Shown: positions 13,499-22,714 of the stretch, in pieces
Position numbering within the stretch: the stretch's first letter is position 1
How the letters are laid out: each line of letters starts with the position of its first letter
Assembly (NCBI GenBank): GCA_030065125.1
Contig: JASJDM010000054.1
Coordinates: 1 to 35,965 of the forward strand
Source: Lysobacterales bacterium
Lineage (GTDB): Bacteria; Pseudomonadota; Gammaproteobacteria; Xanthomonadales; SZUA-38
Direction: 5' to 3'
DNA: 35,965 nt
Made by a program: the position numbers and the translations under genes
Notes under the pieces: generated by a model
Database searches by the model: none
Seen by the model: only the letters and a program-made list of their open reading frames with translations
Told to the model about the DNA's origin: nothing

Positions 13499-15055
13499 AT
13501 GGGCGAACCGAACCCCTCAAGGAGCACCTGGTGGCTGCTGGCACTCATGGTTCTCAGCCTGGTACTGCTCGTTGGGCTGGTGTGGCAGGCCCTGGCCGCA
13601 ACCCGTTCCCAGCTGGCAGCAGCGGAGCGGGTGCTGGGTGATTATGCGCAGCTGGTGGCGGACGAGTTTGAACGTCGGCTGGATGTCGCCATCGGCTACG
13701 AGCTGTTCTACGGCGATGGCGCCCGGCTGGTCAGTCGCGTCGAAGCGTGGCTGGACAGATCCGTACCCATAGACACTGCGCCGTTCGGCGGAGTCTGGTC
13801 GTTTGACGGACAGTCCCTGACGCCACTGGCGGGCGGGTCTGATCCGGACCACATCAATGCCATGCTGGAGCCTCTGCGCAGGGCCCTTTCCGAGCAGTCA
13901 GCGGCGCCGTTCCGGGCGGTCCACTGGTCCCGGGACGGGGAGGCTCGCACGGTGGGGGTGTTCCCCAGCGGCGCCGGGCACCTGGTGCTGGAGGTCGATC
14001 CCGCGGAGCTGGCCCGGCGGGTGGAGCAGGTGTACCAGGCCGCGCCGCTGCTGCCGCCGGCCCTGGCCGCGGCACTGGAAGGCAACAGCGGGCTTTACCT
14101 GCGGTTTTCAAACCCTGCGGGACAAACCGTATTCCGATCCCCGGCCCGGTATGACCCTTACCTGTTCAGGCAGCGCACCCTGGAGGGGCGCTACGCCGGA
14201 TTGTTCCAGGGCTACACCCTGACCACGTCCATCGAACCCGGCGTGGCCGAAAACCTGGTCATTGGCGGCTTGCCGCGAATCCGTCTGCCGCTGATGCTGC
14301 TGCTGATTGTCATGACCACAGCCGTGGTGGGCGCCACCTGCTGGCTGTTACTCAAGGAACGGGCGCTGGCCCGGACCCGAAGTGAATTCGTCGCCCGGGT
14401 TTCCCACGAACTGCGCACCCCCCTCACCCAGATCAGGATGTTCGCTGAAACCCTTGCCCTGGGACGGGCCCGGGACGCCGACCAGGCCCGGGAGTACCTG
14501 TCCATCATTGACCGGGAGTCCCAGCGGCTGGGCCACCTGGTGGATAACGTGCTGACGTTTTCCAGGCGGGAAATGACGCCCCACCAGCTGGCCATCGGGC
14601 CGGTGGACGTGTCGGCCACGGTGGGCGAGGTACTGCGAAACTATCAGCCCCTGGCGGAATCCCACGGCGACCAGCTGCAGGCCGAGGTCCAGGCTGAACT
14701 GCAGGCCCGGGCCGACCGGGAAGCCGTTTCCCAGGTCCTGCTCAATTTCCTGGACAATGCCTGTAAATATGGACCCAGGGGACAGACCGTGCGCGTACAG
14801 GCCTGGCGGGAGGCGGACCAGGTCTGTGTAGCGGTGGAGGACGACGGTCCGGGCGTGCCGGACTCCCGCAAGGAGGTGATCTGGCAGCCCTATCACCGGC
14901 TGCGGCGCGAGCAGCTGCGGGCGCTGAACGGAACGGGTATCGGATTGTCTGTCGCCCGGGAGCTGGTCCAGGCCATGGCGGGCAGTTGCCGCGTAACCGA
15001 CGCATCCGGCGGCGGCGCCCGATTTGAACTTCGACTGCCGGCCAGCGCCGGCTGA
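13499..15055 (+). CDS. transmembrane sensor histidine kinase
   Basis: A 518-residue class I histidine kinase. It has membrane helix 1 (STWWLLALMVLSLVLLVGLVW), a large periplasmic sensor of about 220 residues with no recognised fold, then helix 2 (LPLMLLLIVMTTAVVGATCW, about 260-280). The HisKA domain has FVARVSHELRTPLTQIRMF with phospho-acceptor His near 303. The HATPase region has LLNFLDNACKYGP (N box), VEDDGPGVPD (G1) and GTGIGLSVARELV (G2). There is no HAMP domain between helix 2 and HisKA. The ATG at 13499 begins just before helix 1; the frame is open further upstream but that part is not protein-like. Partner is the next gene, 2 bases on. Confidence 0.92.
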   Translation: MGEPNPSRSTWWLLALMVLSLVLLVGLVWQALAATRSQLAAAERVLGDYAQLVADEFERRLDVAIGYELFYGDGARLVSRVEAWLDRSVPIDTAPFGGVWSFDGQSLTPLAGGSDPDHINAMLEPLRRALSEQSAAPFRAVHWSRDGEARTVGVFPSGAGHLVLEVDPAELARRVEQVYQAAPLLPPALAAALEGNSGLYLRFSNPAGQTVFRSPARYDPYLFRQRTLEGRYAGLFQGYTLTTSIEPGVAENLVIGGLPRIRLPLMLLLIVMTTAVVGATCWLLLKERALARTRSEFVARVSHELRTPLTQIRMFAETLALGRARDADQAREYLSIIDRESQRLGHLVDNVLTFSRREMTPHQLAIGPVDVSATVGEVLRNYQPLAESHGDQLQAEVQAELQARADREAVSQVLLNFLDNACKYGPRGQTVRVQAWREADQVCVAVEDDGPGVPDSRKEVIWQPYHRLRREQLRALNGTGIGLSVARELVQAMAGSCRVTDASGGGARFELRLPASAG

Positions 15056-15057
15056 CC

Positions 15058-15747
15058 GTGAACATGAGTACCAGCCCCATCCGCATTCTGCTGGTTGAGG
15101 ACAATCGCGACCTGGCTGCCGGTTTGGCCAGTAACCTGTCCCTGGAAGGTTACGAGGTGCGGCACTGCAGTGACGGCGCCGAGGTACTGTCTCGTGCCCG
15201 GGAATGGCAGCCCGGGTTGATCGTGCTGGACATGATGTTGCCCAACCGTGATGGCTTCGAGGTGCTTTCGGACCTGCGCGGCCACGGCCTCACCATGCCG
15301 GTGCTGTGCCTGACCGCACGTGGCGAGGAGCTGGACAAGGTCCGGGCCCTTCGCTCGGGTGCCGATGACTATGTCACCAAACCCTTCGGACTGATGGAGC
15401 TGCTGGCCCGGGTCGAGGCGGTGCTGAGGCGCAGCGGAGACGAGCCGAATGAAATCACCCGCATCGGTGAGGTGGCCATCGACCTGGTGGCGCGGCAGGT
15501 GAGGCGGGCCGGGGAGCTCATCGAGCTCTCGCCCAAGGAATTCGACCTGCTGGCGGCCCTGGCCGCCCGGCCCGGGCGGGTGATGTCGCGTCACGAGCTG
15601 TTGAAGCTGGTGTGGGGCCATCGCGGGGAAGTGGTCAGCCGCACCGTGGACACCCATATCGCCGAACTGCGGCGCAAACTGGAGGCCGACCCCCACAACC
15701 CCTCGCTGATCGTTACGGTGCGCAAAGCCGGTTATCGGCTGGGCTGA
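15058..15747 (+). CDS. OmpR/PhoB-family response regulator
   Basis: The receiver domain has the acidic pair in LLVEDNRD, the phospho-acceptor Asp in LIVLDMMLPN (about 58), Thr in LCLTARGEE and Lys in DDYVTKPFG. The C-terminal winged helix (about 130-229) has the family pattern ELIELSPKEFDLLAALAARP, VVSRTVDTHIAELRRKLE and TVRKAGYRLG. The start is either GTG 15058 or ATG 15064; both leave the protein at the usual 227-229 residues. It follows the histidine kinase by two bases, so the pair is co-transcribed, and it presumably receives phosphate from it. Confidence 0.94.
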   Translation: MNMSTSPIRILLVEDNRDLAAGLASNLSLEGYEVRHCSDGAEVLSRAREWQPGLIVLDMMLPNRDGFEVLSDLRGHGLTMPVLCLTARGEELDKVRALRSGADDYVTKPFGLMELLARVEAVLRRSGDEPNEITRIGEVAIDLVARQVRRAGELIELSPKEFDLLAALAARPGRVMSRHELLKLVWGHRGEVVSRTVDTHIAELRRKLEADPHNPSLIVTVRKAGYRLG

Positions 15748-15813
15748 ACCCGGCCCCATCCCTCTGCTTGCAGCCATACGGGTCCCGACTACAATGCCTG
15801 TAAAGGAATTTAC

Positions 15814-18132
15814 ATGGTCCAGGGATCACACCAGATACAGAAATTTGGCGACCTCAGCGTTGACCTGACCGGGCGCCGTGCCACCGTGGGGGTGAGCAAC
15901 GTCGAGCTGGAGCCACGCTTGTTTGACCTGCTGGCCTTTATGGTTGGCAGCGACAACGCCGTGGTCACCAAGGACGACCTGCTGCGGGAGGTCTGGGACG
16001 GGCGCATCGTCACCGACGCCGCCATCGCCCAGGCCGTGGCCAAGCTGCGGCGGGCGCTGAAGCAGGCCGGCATGCCTGAGGACCCCATCAAGACTGTTCA
16101 CGGCAAGGGGTACCGCTGGGATCTGGTCCCGGAGACCCAGCCCGCCCCGGCCCCGCCAGGCAGGCGCGCCACGCGGCCGTGGCATTGGCTGGCCGGTGCC
16201 GTAGTGCTGGTCCTCGGCCTGATCATCAGTTTCCGCCCCGAGGAGCTGGGCGACACCACGACGACCCTGGCGGTGGCGCCGTTTGCCATCGCGGCAGAAG
16301 CAGACCTGGACTGGGCGGAGCTGGGGTTGGCCGCGCTGCTGGCCGAATCGGTCCAGGCGCGTACGCCGGTCAAGGTGATCCCGGCATCCCGGGTCCGTTC
16401 TTCGCTGAACACGCTGGGTATCGCCGCAGATGCTGCGCCAGCCGAGAAGCTGGAGGCACTGCAGAGACTGGTGGGTGCCGATCACCTGCTGCTGGCCGAC
16501 ATCGGCCGGTCCGACACCGGCTACCGGGTCAGCTACCAGCTGGCATCTGCGGGCGGCGTTATCGGGCAGGGAGAATTCAGCCAGGACCGGCTGGATCAGC
16601 TGAGCTATGAGCTCACGGAGAAGCTGGCCCGTGATATCGACGTGGCCTACCAGGCCGGAATTCCGGTCAGAAAGATCTCTGCCGATGATTTCGTCAACGA
16701 GGCGTTCGCCCGGGGTCTGCAGGCACTGCTCAGCGGAGACGCCGCCAGTGCGCGGGCGTATTTCGAGAGCGCCCTGGCCAGCGATCCGAACCTGCACTGG
16801 GCCCGCTACGAATTGGGCAATGCCCTGAATCAGCTGGGTGAGTGGGAACCGGCCGGGGCCGCCTTCAACCAGGTGATGGATTCAGCCGAGGCGGGCGGAG
16901 ACCTGAACCTGGCCGGAGCCGCCTCCAGCGGCCTGGGAATCCTGGCCTGGCGCAACGGCGACCTGGGGCTGGCAGAAAATTACTTCAGTCAGGCGCGGGA
17001 CTGGTTCCAGTCGGTGGGCAACGACGCCAACCTGGCCAGTGCCTACGGCAATCTGGGTATCCTGGCTGATAACCAGCAGCGCTGGTCCGAGGCGAGAGAG
17101 CTGTACAACCGGGCTCTGGCGCTTTACCGCAACGAGGGTGAGAAATTCGGCGAGTCCGCGGTGTATTCCAACCTGGCGGTGATTGAGCGCAAACAGGGCC
17201 GGCTGGAGTCCGCCGCGTCCCTGCAGCAGCGGGCCGTCGACATCCAGACGGCGGCCGGATTGCGACAGATGCTGGTTTTCAGCCTTTCCCACGCGGGCAA
17301 GATAGCAGCAGCCCTGGGGCAATGGTCCAGCGGCGAACAGAGCCTGCGCGATGCCCTGGCGCTGGCGGAAGAGCTGTCTGATCCGCTGGGCGCGGCTGAA
17401 GCCCGCTCGGCCATTGCCGAGATGCTGCTGGAGCAGGGCCGCCTGCAGGAGGCCATGGGCCTGATGGAGCTGGCGCTTCCCGCATACCAGGAGCTGAACA
17501 ATCCCGGCGGCGCCGCCCGGGCGCAGCTCATTCTCAGTTTCGCCCTGAAGCTTGCCGGGGACGATGCCGGCGCCGCCCAGGCTGCCCGGCTGGCGCTGGA
17601 TCAGTTTCGCGATCTGGGCGATCGGCAGCTGAGTATCCAGGCCCTGCTGGCCTGGGCCGACGCTGACACAGGTCAGGCCGACAGTCTGGTTGGTGAAGCA
17701 CTGAGCCTGGCTCAGGAGCTGGGAGATTCGCAAACGCTGGCCCTGGTTGAGCTGGGCCTTGCGGCGCTGGCTCGCGACACCGACCCCAGGCCACACTTTG
17801 AGGGCGCCCTGGAGTTTGCCCGGGCGGCGGGCGATCGTCGGACCGAAGCTGCGGTGGCGTTTGAATACAGCGATTGGCTGATCGACCTGGCCTTTCGCGC
17901 CGGCGCAGACCTCGACCCCCTGCTGGAATCCCTGCTGGGTGTTGCTGAGGCCTGGCAGCCCGAGCATCATCGTGCGCTTTACCTGCGGGGCTGCTACCTG
18001 GCGCTGTCGGGCCAGACCCAGGATGCACTGCAGTTCCTGGAGCGGTCCAAGGCGGCAGCGGCCGAGATCTGGAGCGAGGAACAGGAGTCCCGCCTCGGCG
18101 CGGTGCGCGCCGGGACCGGGCTCAGCGGGTGA
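15814..18132 (+). CDS. CadC-like membrane-anchored winged-helix regulator with TPRs
   Basis: The N-terminal 105 residues are an OmpR-type winged helix (LEPRLFDLLAFMV, LLREVWDGRIVTDAAIAQAV, KTVHGKGYRWDL) with no receiver domain. A proline-rich linker leads to one membrane helix at about 124-140 (HWLAGAVVLVLGLIISF). The periplasmic part begins with a segment (TLAVAPFAIAAEADLDWAELGL) seen in CadC/TolB-N-like regulators and continues with many TPR units (for example AYGNLGILADNQQRWSEARELYNRA) to the end at 772. This is the architecture of one-component regulators that sense outside the membrane and bind DNA from it. AAGGA at 15803-15807 supports ATG 15814. Target genes are unknown; the convergent porin-kinase operon is one candidate. 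The last 11 bases overlap that operon's 3' end. Confidence 0.87.
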   Translation: MVQGSHQIQKFGDLSVDLTGRRATVGVSNVELEPRLFDLLAFMVGSDNAVVTKDDLLREVWDGRIVTDAAIAQAVAKLRRALKQAGMPEDPIKTVHGKGYRWDLVPETQPAPAPPGRRATRPWHWLAGAVVLVLGLIISFRPEELGDTTTTLAVAPFAIAAEADLDWAELGLAALLAESVQARTPVKVIPASRVRSSLNTLGIAADAAPAEKLEALQRLVGADHLLLADIGRSDTGYRVSYQLASAGGVIGQGEFSQDRLDQLSYELTEKLARDIDVAYQAGIPVRKISADDFVNEAFARGLQALLSGDAASARAYFESALASDPNLHWARYELGNALNQLGEWEPAGAAFNQVMDSAEAGGDLNLAGAASSGLGILAWRNGDLGLAENYFSQARDWFQSVGNDANLASAYGNLGILADNQQRWSEARELYNRALALYRNEGEKFGESAVYSNLAVIERKQGRLESAASLQQRAVDIQTAAGLRQMLVFSLSHAGKIAAALGQWSSGEQSLRDALALAEELSDPLGAAEARSAIAEMLLEQGRLQEAMGLMELALPAYQELNNPGGAARAQLILSFALKLAGDDAGAAQAARLALDQFRDLGDRQLSIQALLAWADADTGQADSLVGEALSLAQELGDSQTLALVELGLAALARDTDPRPHFEGALEFARAAGDRRTEAAVAFEYSDWLIDLAFRAGADLDPLLESLLGVAEAWQPEHHRALYLRGCYLALSGQTQDALQFLERSKAAAAEIWSEEQESRLGAVRAGTGLSG

Positions 18133-19240
18133 GGGTAAGGTCCAGCAGCAGGCGCTTGTTGCGCTGGCTGGCCGGGTCGAAGCGCTCCACGAAAGCTGAC
18201 AGCCCAAGCCGCAGGTCCGGGTTGAACCAGTAGCCCGCAGACAGCCGGTATCCCCGCATGCCGGTGCCGAACCACCAGTCATCGTCGTTGAGGGCGGAGA
18301 CCACCGCTTCCCGCTGAACCCGCTGCAGGGCGTAGCCGAAATCCCATCCCTGCCGGTCGGGATCGAACAGCTCGATGCTTAGCCTTGCAGCCTCGTCGTC
18401 CTGGTCCGCCTCCAGGTTTCGGGCCAGGTTGACCTGGGTCAGCAGCACGCCCCAGGGCGTGTCTGTCTGATATCCCAGTTCCAGGTCCAGGATTCGGTAC
18501 TGGTTGAGGTAGCGCAGCTGGCTCGTGGTGGGGTCGGCGGTGAGCCGGTTGGTCCGGCCGCGGCCGGTCTGTGCCAGCACGTCCAGGTCGGAAAAGTCCA
18601 GCACGGTCAGCGCCACGGAGCCGCCCCGGGGCGCACCCTCGCGCAGGCGCCACTTGATTTGTGCTGCGGTCAGGTCGGTGCGGGACTCGTCGTAGTGCAG
18701 TCCCCGGAAACGCCCGGCCAGGAAGATCAGCCGATCGAAGGGCCGTGGCTCCCAGTCCTGCTGGACGGAGATGCCGGTGGGCCGCAGGTCCCGATCCCAG
18801 ACCATGGGAGACAGGTCCAGTGGCAGACTGGTCTTGCCCATTTCGATGATGGCCCGGTCGGTAGGAAACGCCCGGATGTAAAAGTCGCCCAGGTCGACCT
18901 CGTTGGACTCCTCGTTATCCAGGTTGGCGACGTTGTCCTCATTGTCGTCGGTGCCGGCCGCGATTTTGAAGGCGGTGCCCACTTCCCAGCTGTCGGAAAA
19001 CCAGCGGACACCCACCAGGGCGTGCAGGCGCAGGCGCTCGAATTCGTGGCCACTGGGAAGGTCACGGACGGTGTCGGAGCGGAGGCGAGTCTCGGAGTAC
19101 CACTCCCAGTCCCAGGCCGCCGCCTCCCCGGCGGCCTCCTGTTCCAGCAGGTCCCAGTCGGTGTCGTCCTGGGCCACCGCGGGCCGGATCGCCGCCGCGG
19201 CCAGCAGCAGGACGGACATGGCGGCCCTGGCCTGTGTCAC
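18122..19240 (-). CDS. outer-membrane beta-barrel protein, putative porin
   Basis: A 372-residue exported protein with an N-terminal signal (AAMSVLLLAAAAIRPAVA, cut before QDDTD) followed by alternating amphipathic strands with many aromatic and acidic residues. Examples are WEWYSETRLRSDTVRDL, FERLRLHALVGVRWF and WEVGTAFKIAAGTDDNED. It ends RLLLDLTLTR, with a strand-like C-terminus but no terminal Phe. The family looks like putative porins of gammaproteobacteria; substrate unknown. It starts with GTG overlapping the kinase stop (GTGA at 19237-19240); ATG 19219 is an alternative with a shorter signal. It is the last gene of the cupredoxin-kinase-porin operon. Confidence 0.7.
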   Translation of the reverse strand: MTQARAAMSVLLLAAAAIRPAVAQDDTDWDLLEQEAAGEAAAWDWEWYSETRLRSDTVRDLPSGHEFERLRLHALVGVRWFSDSWEVGTAFKIAAGTDDNEDNVANLDNEESNEVDLGDFYIRAFPTDRAIIEMGKTSLPLDLSPMVWDRDLRPTGISVQQDWEPRPFDRLIFLAGRFRGLHYDESRTDLTAAQIKWRLREGAPRGGSVALTVLDFSDLDVLAQTGRGRTNRLTADPTTSQLRYLNQYRILDLELGYQTDTPWGVLLTQVNLARNLEADQDDEAARLSIELFDPDRQGWDFGYALQRVQREAVVSALNDDDWWFGTGMRGYRLSAGYWFNPDLRLGLSAFVERFDPASQRNKRLLLDLTLTR

Positions 19241-21885
19241 GCCCGCAGGTCTCCCAGGGCGGCACCCAGTTCATCGCCGTTGGCGTATCGCTGATCCAAG
19301 TCCGGTGCCAGGCAGCGCATTACCACCGCTTCAACGCCGGCCGGGGCGTCGGTCCAGACCTCACCCAATGGCGTGCCGGTGCCGTGACGCTTGGCCATGT
19401 AGATTTCCATCAGGTCAGTGCCTGGAAACGGGGTTTCGCCGCTAAACAGCTCGTACATCATGACGCCGCAGGCGAACACGTCGGCGGTGGCGTCCAGTCC
19501 CTTGCCTTCCATCTGCTCAGGCGAGGCGTAACGGGGAGTGCCGGCAAACACACCGAGGCCTTCATCCCCGGCATTGACCGGGCTGGCGATACCGAAGTCC
19601 ATCAGCTTGGCGTTGCCGTTGGCCTGGAGAATGACGTTCTCCGGCTTGATGTCGCGATGGACCACGTCTTCGCCGTGGGCGGCGGCCAGCCCGGCGCAGA
19701 CCTGTCGGGAGATCCGCAGGCCGGCAGAAAAGGGCAGCCGGGCCCGTTTCATCAGGAAGCGCAGCGTCATGCCGCGCACGTACTCCATGGAGACATAGGC
19801 CAGACCGTGGTGGCTGCCGAAATCGAAGGTTCTGAGCACGTTCGGGTGGGTCACCTTGCGCGCCAGACGGATCTCTTCCTTGAGCTGTTCCAGGTACTGG
19901 CTGTCGCTGGCGGTATCCGGCAGCAGGGTTTTGAGCGCGACGAAGTCCTCCAGTTCCCGGTCCAGGGCCTTGTACACCACGCCCATGCCGCCCTGTCCCA
20001 GTATGGAGATCACCTCGTAGCGATCGGCGAAGACATCACCCGGCACGATTTCCCGGGTGCGGCTGACGCTCTCGATCACCGATTCCGTCTGCTCCACGTC
20101 TACTGCGATGGTGCGTTCCGACGCATCGGATGCCATTTGCGCCAGGGTGGGGAAATCCAGGGCATAGTACTTGCGCCCGCTGAGACGCCCTTTGCGCACC
20201 CCCGCCTGCACGTCGAATCGTTCCAGCAGCGTTTCCGCGCTGGATTTAATGCCAGGAGACAGCAGCATCATGCCCGTGTCGGCCTCTTCCAGCAGCAGGT
20301 CCAGTTGATGACTGGCGCGGCCAATGAGCACTTCGGCCGTGCTCAATCCTGCCCGGACCATGCCGCGGTCCACCACGCCCATGACCAGGGCCATGCTGGG
20401 TTTGTCCGAGGCGTGTTCGGCCACGTGGCCGGAGAACTCAAGTGCGTGGGGCACCGCCTCAGCGCCGCGAAAACCAATGATGGCCCGGTGACCTGAAAAT
20501 GATTCCAGGCTTGCATCCAGGACTTCTGCCAGGGCCGCAATCTGCGACAGCGATGCCTGAAATCGCCGGATGCTGTCTTCGGCATTGCTGGATTCGTCAT
20601 GCCGCGCCAGGTGACGGTAATCCAGGGCCAGCAGCGCCAGCTCCTCCCGGGCCGGTTTGCCACCGGCCTGCTGGGTGCGGTTGGATCCGCCACTGTCCAT
20701 GCCCGGGTCAGGCAGGAAGCGCGACAGGTCGGACACGTATTCTTCCATGTCCTGTTTTTCGCGCAGCTCGCTGAGAAGTGATTCGAAGGCCTCTCCCAGG
20801 CTGACAATCTCCGAACTGCCGGTGGCGTCAAAGTGCTGCTTGTAGTCGCCGGCACTGGCGGCGGCCGCGGCCGTGGACAGCTGGGACAGGGGCCGGGTGA
20901 CCCGACGGGAAAACATCAGCGACAGGGCCAGCCCCAGCAGTATGGCTGCGGCACCGACTGCTCCCAGGATCATCCACTGCCGCCGGTGGGGCGCCAGCAC
21001 CGGCTCCAGGGGAACCAGGGACATGACGGCTGCCAGCACCTGGGTTTCGTCCAGGGCCACCGGCTCCACGTTTATCTTCCAGCTGCTGCCGCCAAAATCC
21101 AGGACTCTCCGGTAAGTGTCCGATTGGCCCGCCATCAGCGCCTGGAACGTCGTGTCGCTGCTGTTCAGGTCGGCCAGGATCTGCTCGGTTTCCACCGCCG
21201 GCAGGGTCGACAGGGACTGTCCATCGGGTGTAGTCCAGATCTGTTCTGCGCCGGTCGCTCGTTTGACCTCGTCCAGGAAGCTCGCGTCAATGCGCATGCC
21301 GATCATCAGGAAGCCGATCAGGTTGAAGTTCTCGTCCATGGGGGTCATGGCCATCTGGTAGAGGTCCTGCCCGTCGCGCCAGATGTCGGTGATGGGAATG
21401 AGCTCAGCCACCATCTCCGCCACCAGCGGGTCCTCGCTCAGAGTCTCATCATCCCGCACGGGCCGATCGCTGCGCGCCAGGACTTCGCCGTCCACCCCCA
21501 GCACTACCGCCAGGTCGAACTCATACTCGGCCTGACGCTCGGCCATCAGGTCGGCGATGGAGGCCCGGTCCAGTTCGGTGTCCTGACCGGCTCCGTCGCC
21601 GAACAGCTCGTCGCCGGCCGCCTGCCGGATATAGCTGGTGATGTTGGTGTCGGTGGCGATGATTTCCGCGACCAGTTCAGCCTGGCGGGCGCGCAGCCGT
21701 TCGATGTCGACCTGGGTGATGGTGCTGCGGGTCAGGCTTTCGTCCACGGACTGCTGGGCCAGGCGCTGCCCCTGCATGACGCCGACGCCAACCGCCAGAC
21801 CCACGACCAGGACAACCAGCAGGGCTGTCAATAAAAAAATCTGGGTGGCAAGGCTCCACCGGGGTGATGATTCAGTAGCGGCCAC
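19237..21885 (-). CDS. transmembrane Ser/Thr protein kinase with HAMP and degenerate cyclase-like domain
   Basis: A single polypeptide of 882 residues. Order: membrane helix (about 11-38), a periplasmic Cache-like sensor region of about 260 residues, a second helix (about 304-326), HAMP (MFSRRVTRPLSQLSTAAAA), a domain at about 415-560 that aligns in pattern with class III nucleotide cyclases, and a C-terminal eukaryotic-type kinase (about 620-880). The kinase looks active: GQGGMGVVYKA, VALKTLL (Lys near 652), HRDIKPEN (Asp near 745), DFGIASP (Asp near 763), APE-equivalent SPEQ. The cyclase-like part lacks the catalytic Asp pattern (LALLALDYRHLARH where an LFAD-type motif is expected). GTG 21885 is chosen because GGAGGAG lies five bases upstream of it. 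Confidence 0.85.
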   Translation of the reverse strand: MAATESSPRWSLATQIFLLTALLVVLVVGLAVGVGVMQGQRLAQQSVDESLTRSTITQVDIERLRARQAELVAEIIATDTNITSYIRQAAGDELFGDGAGQDTELDRASIADLMAERQAEYEFDLAVVLGVDGEVLARSDRPVRDDETLSEDPLVAEMVAELIPITDIWRDGQDLYQMAMTPMDENFNLIGFLMIGMRIDASFLDEVKRATGAEQIWTTPDGQSLSTLPAVETEQILADLNSSDTTFQALMAGQSDTYRRVLDFGGSSWKINVEPVALDETQVLAAVMSLVPLEPVLAPHRRQWMILGAVGAAAILLGLALSLMFSRRVTRPLSQLSTAAAAASAGDYKQHFDATGSSEIVSLGEAFESLLSELREKQDMEEYVSDLSRFLPDPGMDSGGSNRTQQAGGKPAREELALLALDYRHLARHDESSNAEDSIRRFQASLSQIAALAEVLDASLESFSGHRAIIGFRGAEAVPHALEFSGHVAEHASDKPSMALVMGVVDRGMVRAGLSTAEVLIGRASHQLDLLLEEADTGMMLLSPGIKSSAETLLERFDVQAGVRKGRLSGRKYYALDFPTLAQMASDASERTIAVDVEQTESVIESVSRTREIVPGDVFADRYEVISILGQGGMGVVYKALDRELEDFVALKTLLPDTASDSQYLEQLKEEIRLARKVTHPNVLRTFDFGSHHGLAYVSMEYVRGMTLRFLMKRARLPFSAGLRISRQVCAGLAAAHGEDVVHRDIKPENVILQANGNAKLMDFGIASPVNAGDEGLGVFAGTPRYASPEQMEGKGLDATADVFACGVMMYELFSGETPFPGTDLMEIYMAKRHGTGTPLGEVWTDAPAGVEAVVMRCLAPDLDQRYANGDELGAALGDLRA

Positions 21886-22549
21886 GACGACTCCTCCGCT
21901 TATAGGATTTGCCAAACTTGTTCTTATGCTTGGGCACGGTCCGCTGGTTAAGAACCAGCTCCAGCTCCATGGCCTGACCCTCCCGCGGCAGTTCCAGCGA
22001 CCGGGTCAGCGGCCGCGCGCGTTCGTGCCACACGTAAAGCCGGCCGGGTCCGTCGGGGATGTCCTGCAGCTGGAACTGGCCACTGGCATCGAGTCGGGAA
22101 AAAAACGGCGTGTCCAGCACCAGCACGTGTCCCACCATGGACTGGTGAACATTGCAGTAAACCCGCACCAGTCCGGGGTTGGTGAAGGTCCAGCTTTTGC
22201 CCTCTCCCTTGCCATACAGTCCCATGTCGAAGGCATTGGACTTGGAGACGGAGAACACGTTGTGCAGGATCGGGTCGGTGTTGGGAAAGCGTACGGTGGC
22301 TCCGGCAGGGACCGCCAGAACCGACGGCTCAAACCGCTTGTTGCGTGTTCGCATCACCAGCGCCTCTGTCGGGGGCTGGGGCGTCACCGCCTGATCGGGC
22401 CGGAAATAGACCACCACCTCCGATGGCTGCGCCGGACGCTTGCCGGAATCCACCAGGGACACCCGGCCGCTGATGTCAGCAGCCCAGGTGGTGGCAGCGA
22501 CACACGACAGTGCCGTAAAAGTTAAGAATTTATGCCATAAATATCCCAT
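21872..22549 (-). CDS. periplasmic cupredoxin-like protein (methylamine-utilisation-protein type)
   Basis: A signal peptide (HKFLTFTALSCVAATTWA, cut before ADISG) precedes a plastocyanin-like fold. Candidate type 1 copper ligands are His in DPILHNVFS, and Cys, His and Met in YCNVHQSMVGHVLVLD. A C-terminal carboxypeptidase-regulatory-like region (FFSRLDASGQFQLQDIPDGP) and a strongly basic tail (KHKNKFGKSYKRRSRRGRY) follow. It is like the proteins often annotated methylamine utilisation protein, but no mau genes are present. ATG 22549 is preferred because a promoter-like sequence lies over the upstream TTG. It overlaps the kinase start by 14 bases. Confidence 0.82.
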   Translation of the reverse strand: MGYLWHKFLTFTALSCVAATTWAADISGRVSLVDSGKRPAQPSEVVVYFRPDQAVTPQPPTEALVMRTRNKRFEPSVLAVPAGATVRFPNTDPILHNVFSVSKSNAFDMGLYGKGEGKSWTFTNPGLVRVYCNVHQSMVGHVLVLDTPFFSRLDASGQFQLQDIPDGPGRLYVWHERARPLTRSLELPREGQAMELELVLNQRTVPKHKNKFGKSYKRRSRRGRY

Positions 22550-22590
22550 AAACCATTGAACCAAATAGCTTTGATTGGCGCCTGTGCCCA

Positions 22591-22618
22591 ATTAGAACAC
22601 ATTATTGGCCGAGGGCAA
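22591..22618 (-). promoter_or_regulatory. possible sigma-70 promoter of the cupredoxin-kinase-porin operon
   Basis: On the minus strand TTGCCC (22613-22618) is followed after 16 bases by TCTAAT (22591-22596), matching four of six and five of six consensus positions. Transcription would begin near 22584, about 35 bases before ATG 22549. Nothing comparable lies between the genes of this operon. Confidence 0.4.
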
Positions 22619-22714
22619 GCCCGGCTGGGAGGTTGGCGTATAGGCGCTGGCCGGAGCAACGGCCGGACTTGCGCCCGGTCGGGGCACGGTTAGACTGCAG
22701 AGCACTCTCGCCGG

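Noticed and set aside
15826..16797. Minus-strand open frames opposite the CadC-like regulator
   Set aside because: High-GC shadows with Gln/His/Gly-rich translations and no ribosome sites.
20833..21834. 333-codon plus-strand open frame opposite the kinase gene
   Set aside because: Shadow; the kinase frame has full catalytic motifs and a ribosome site at its start.
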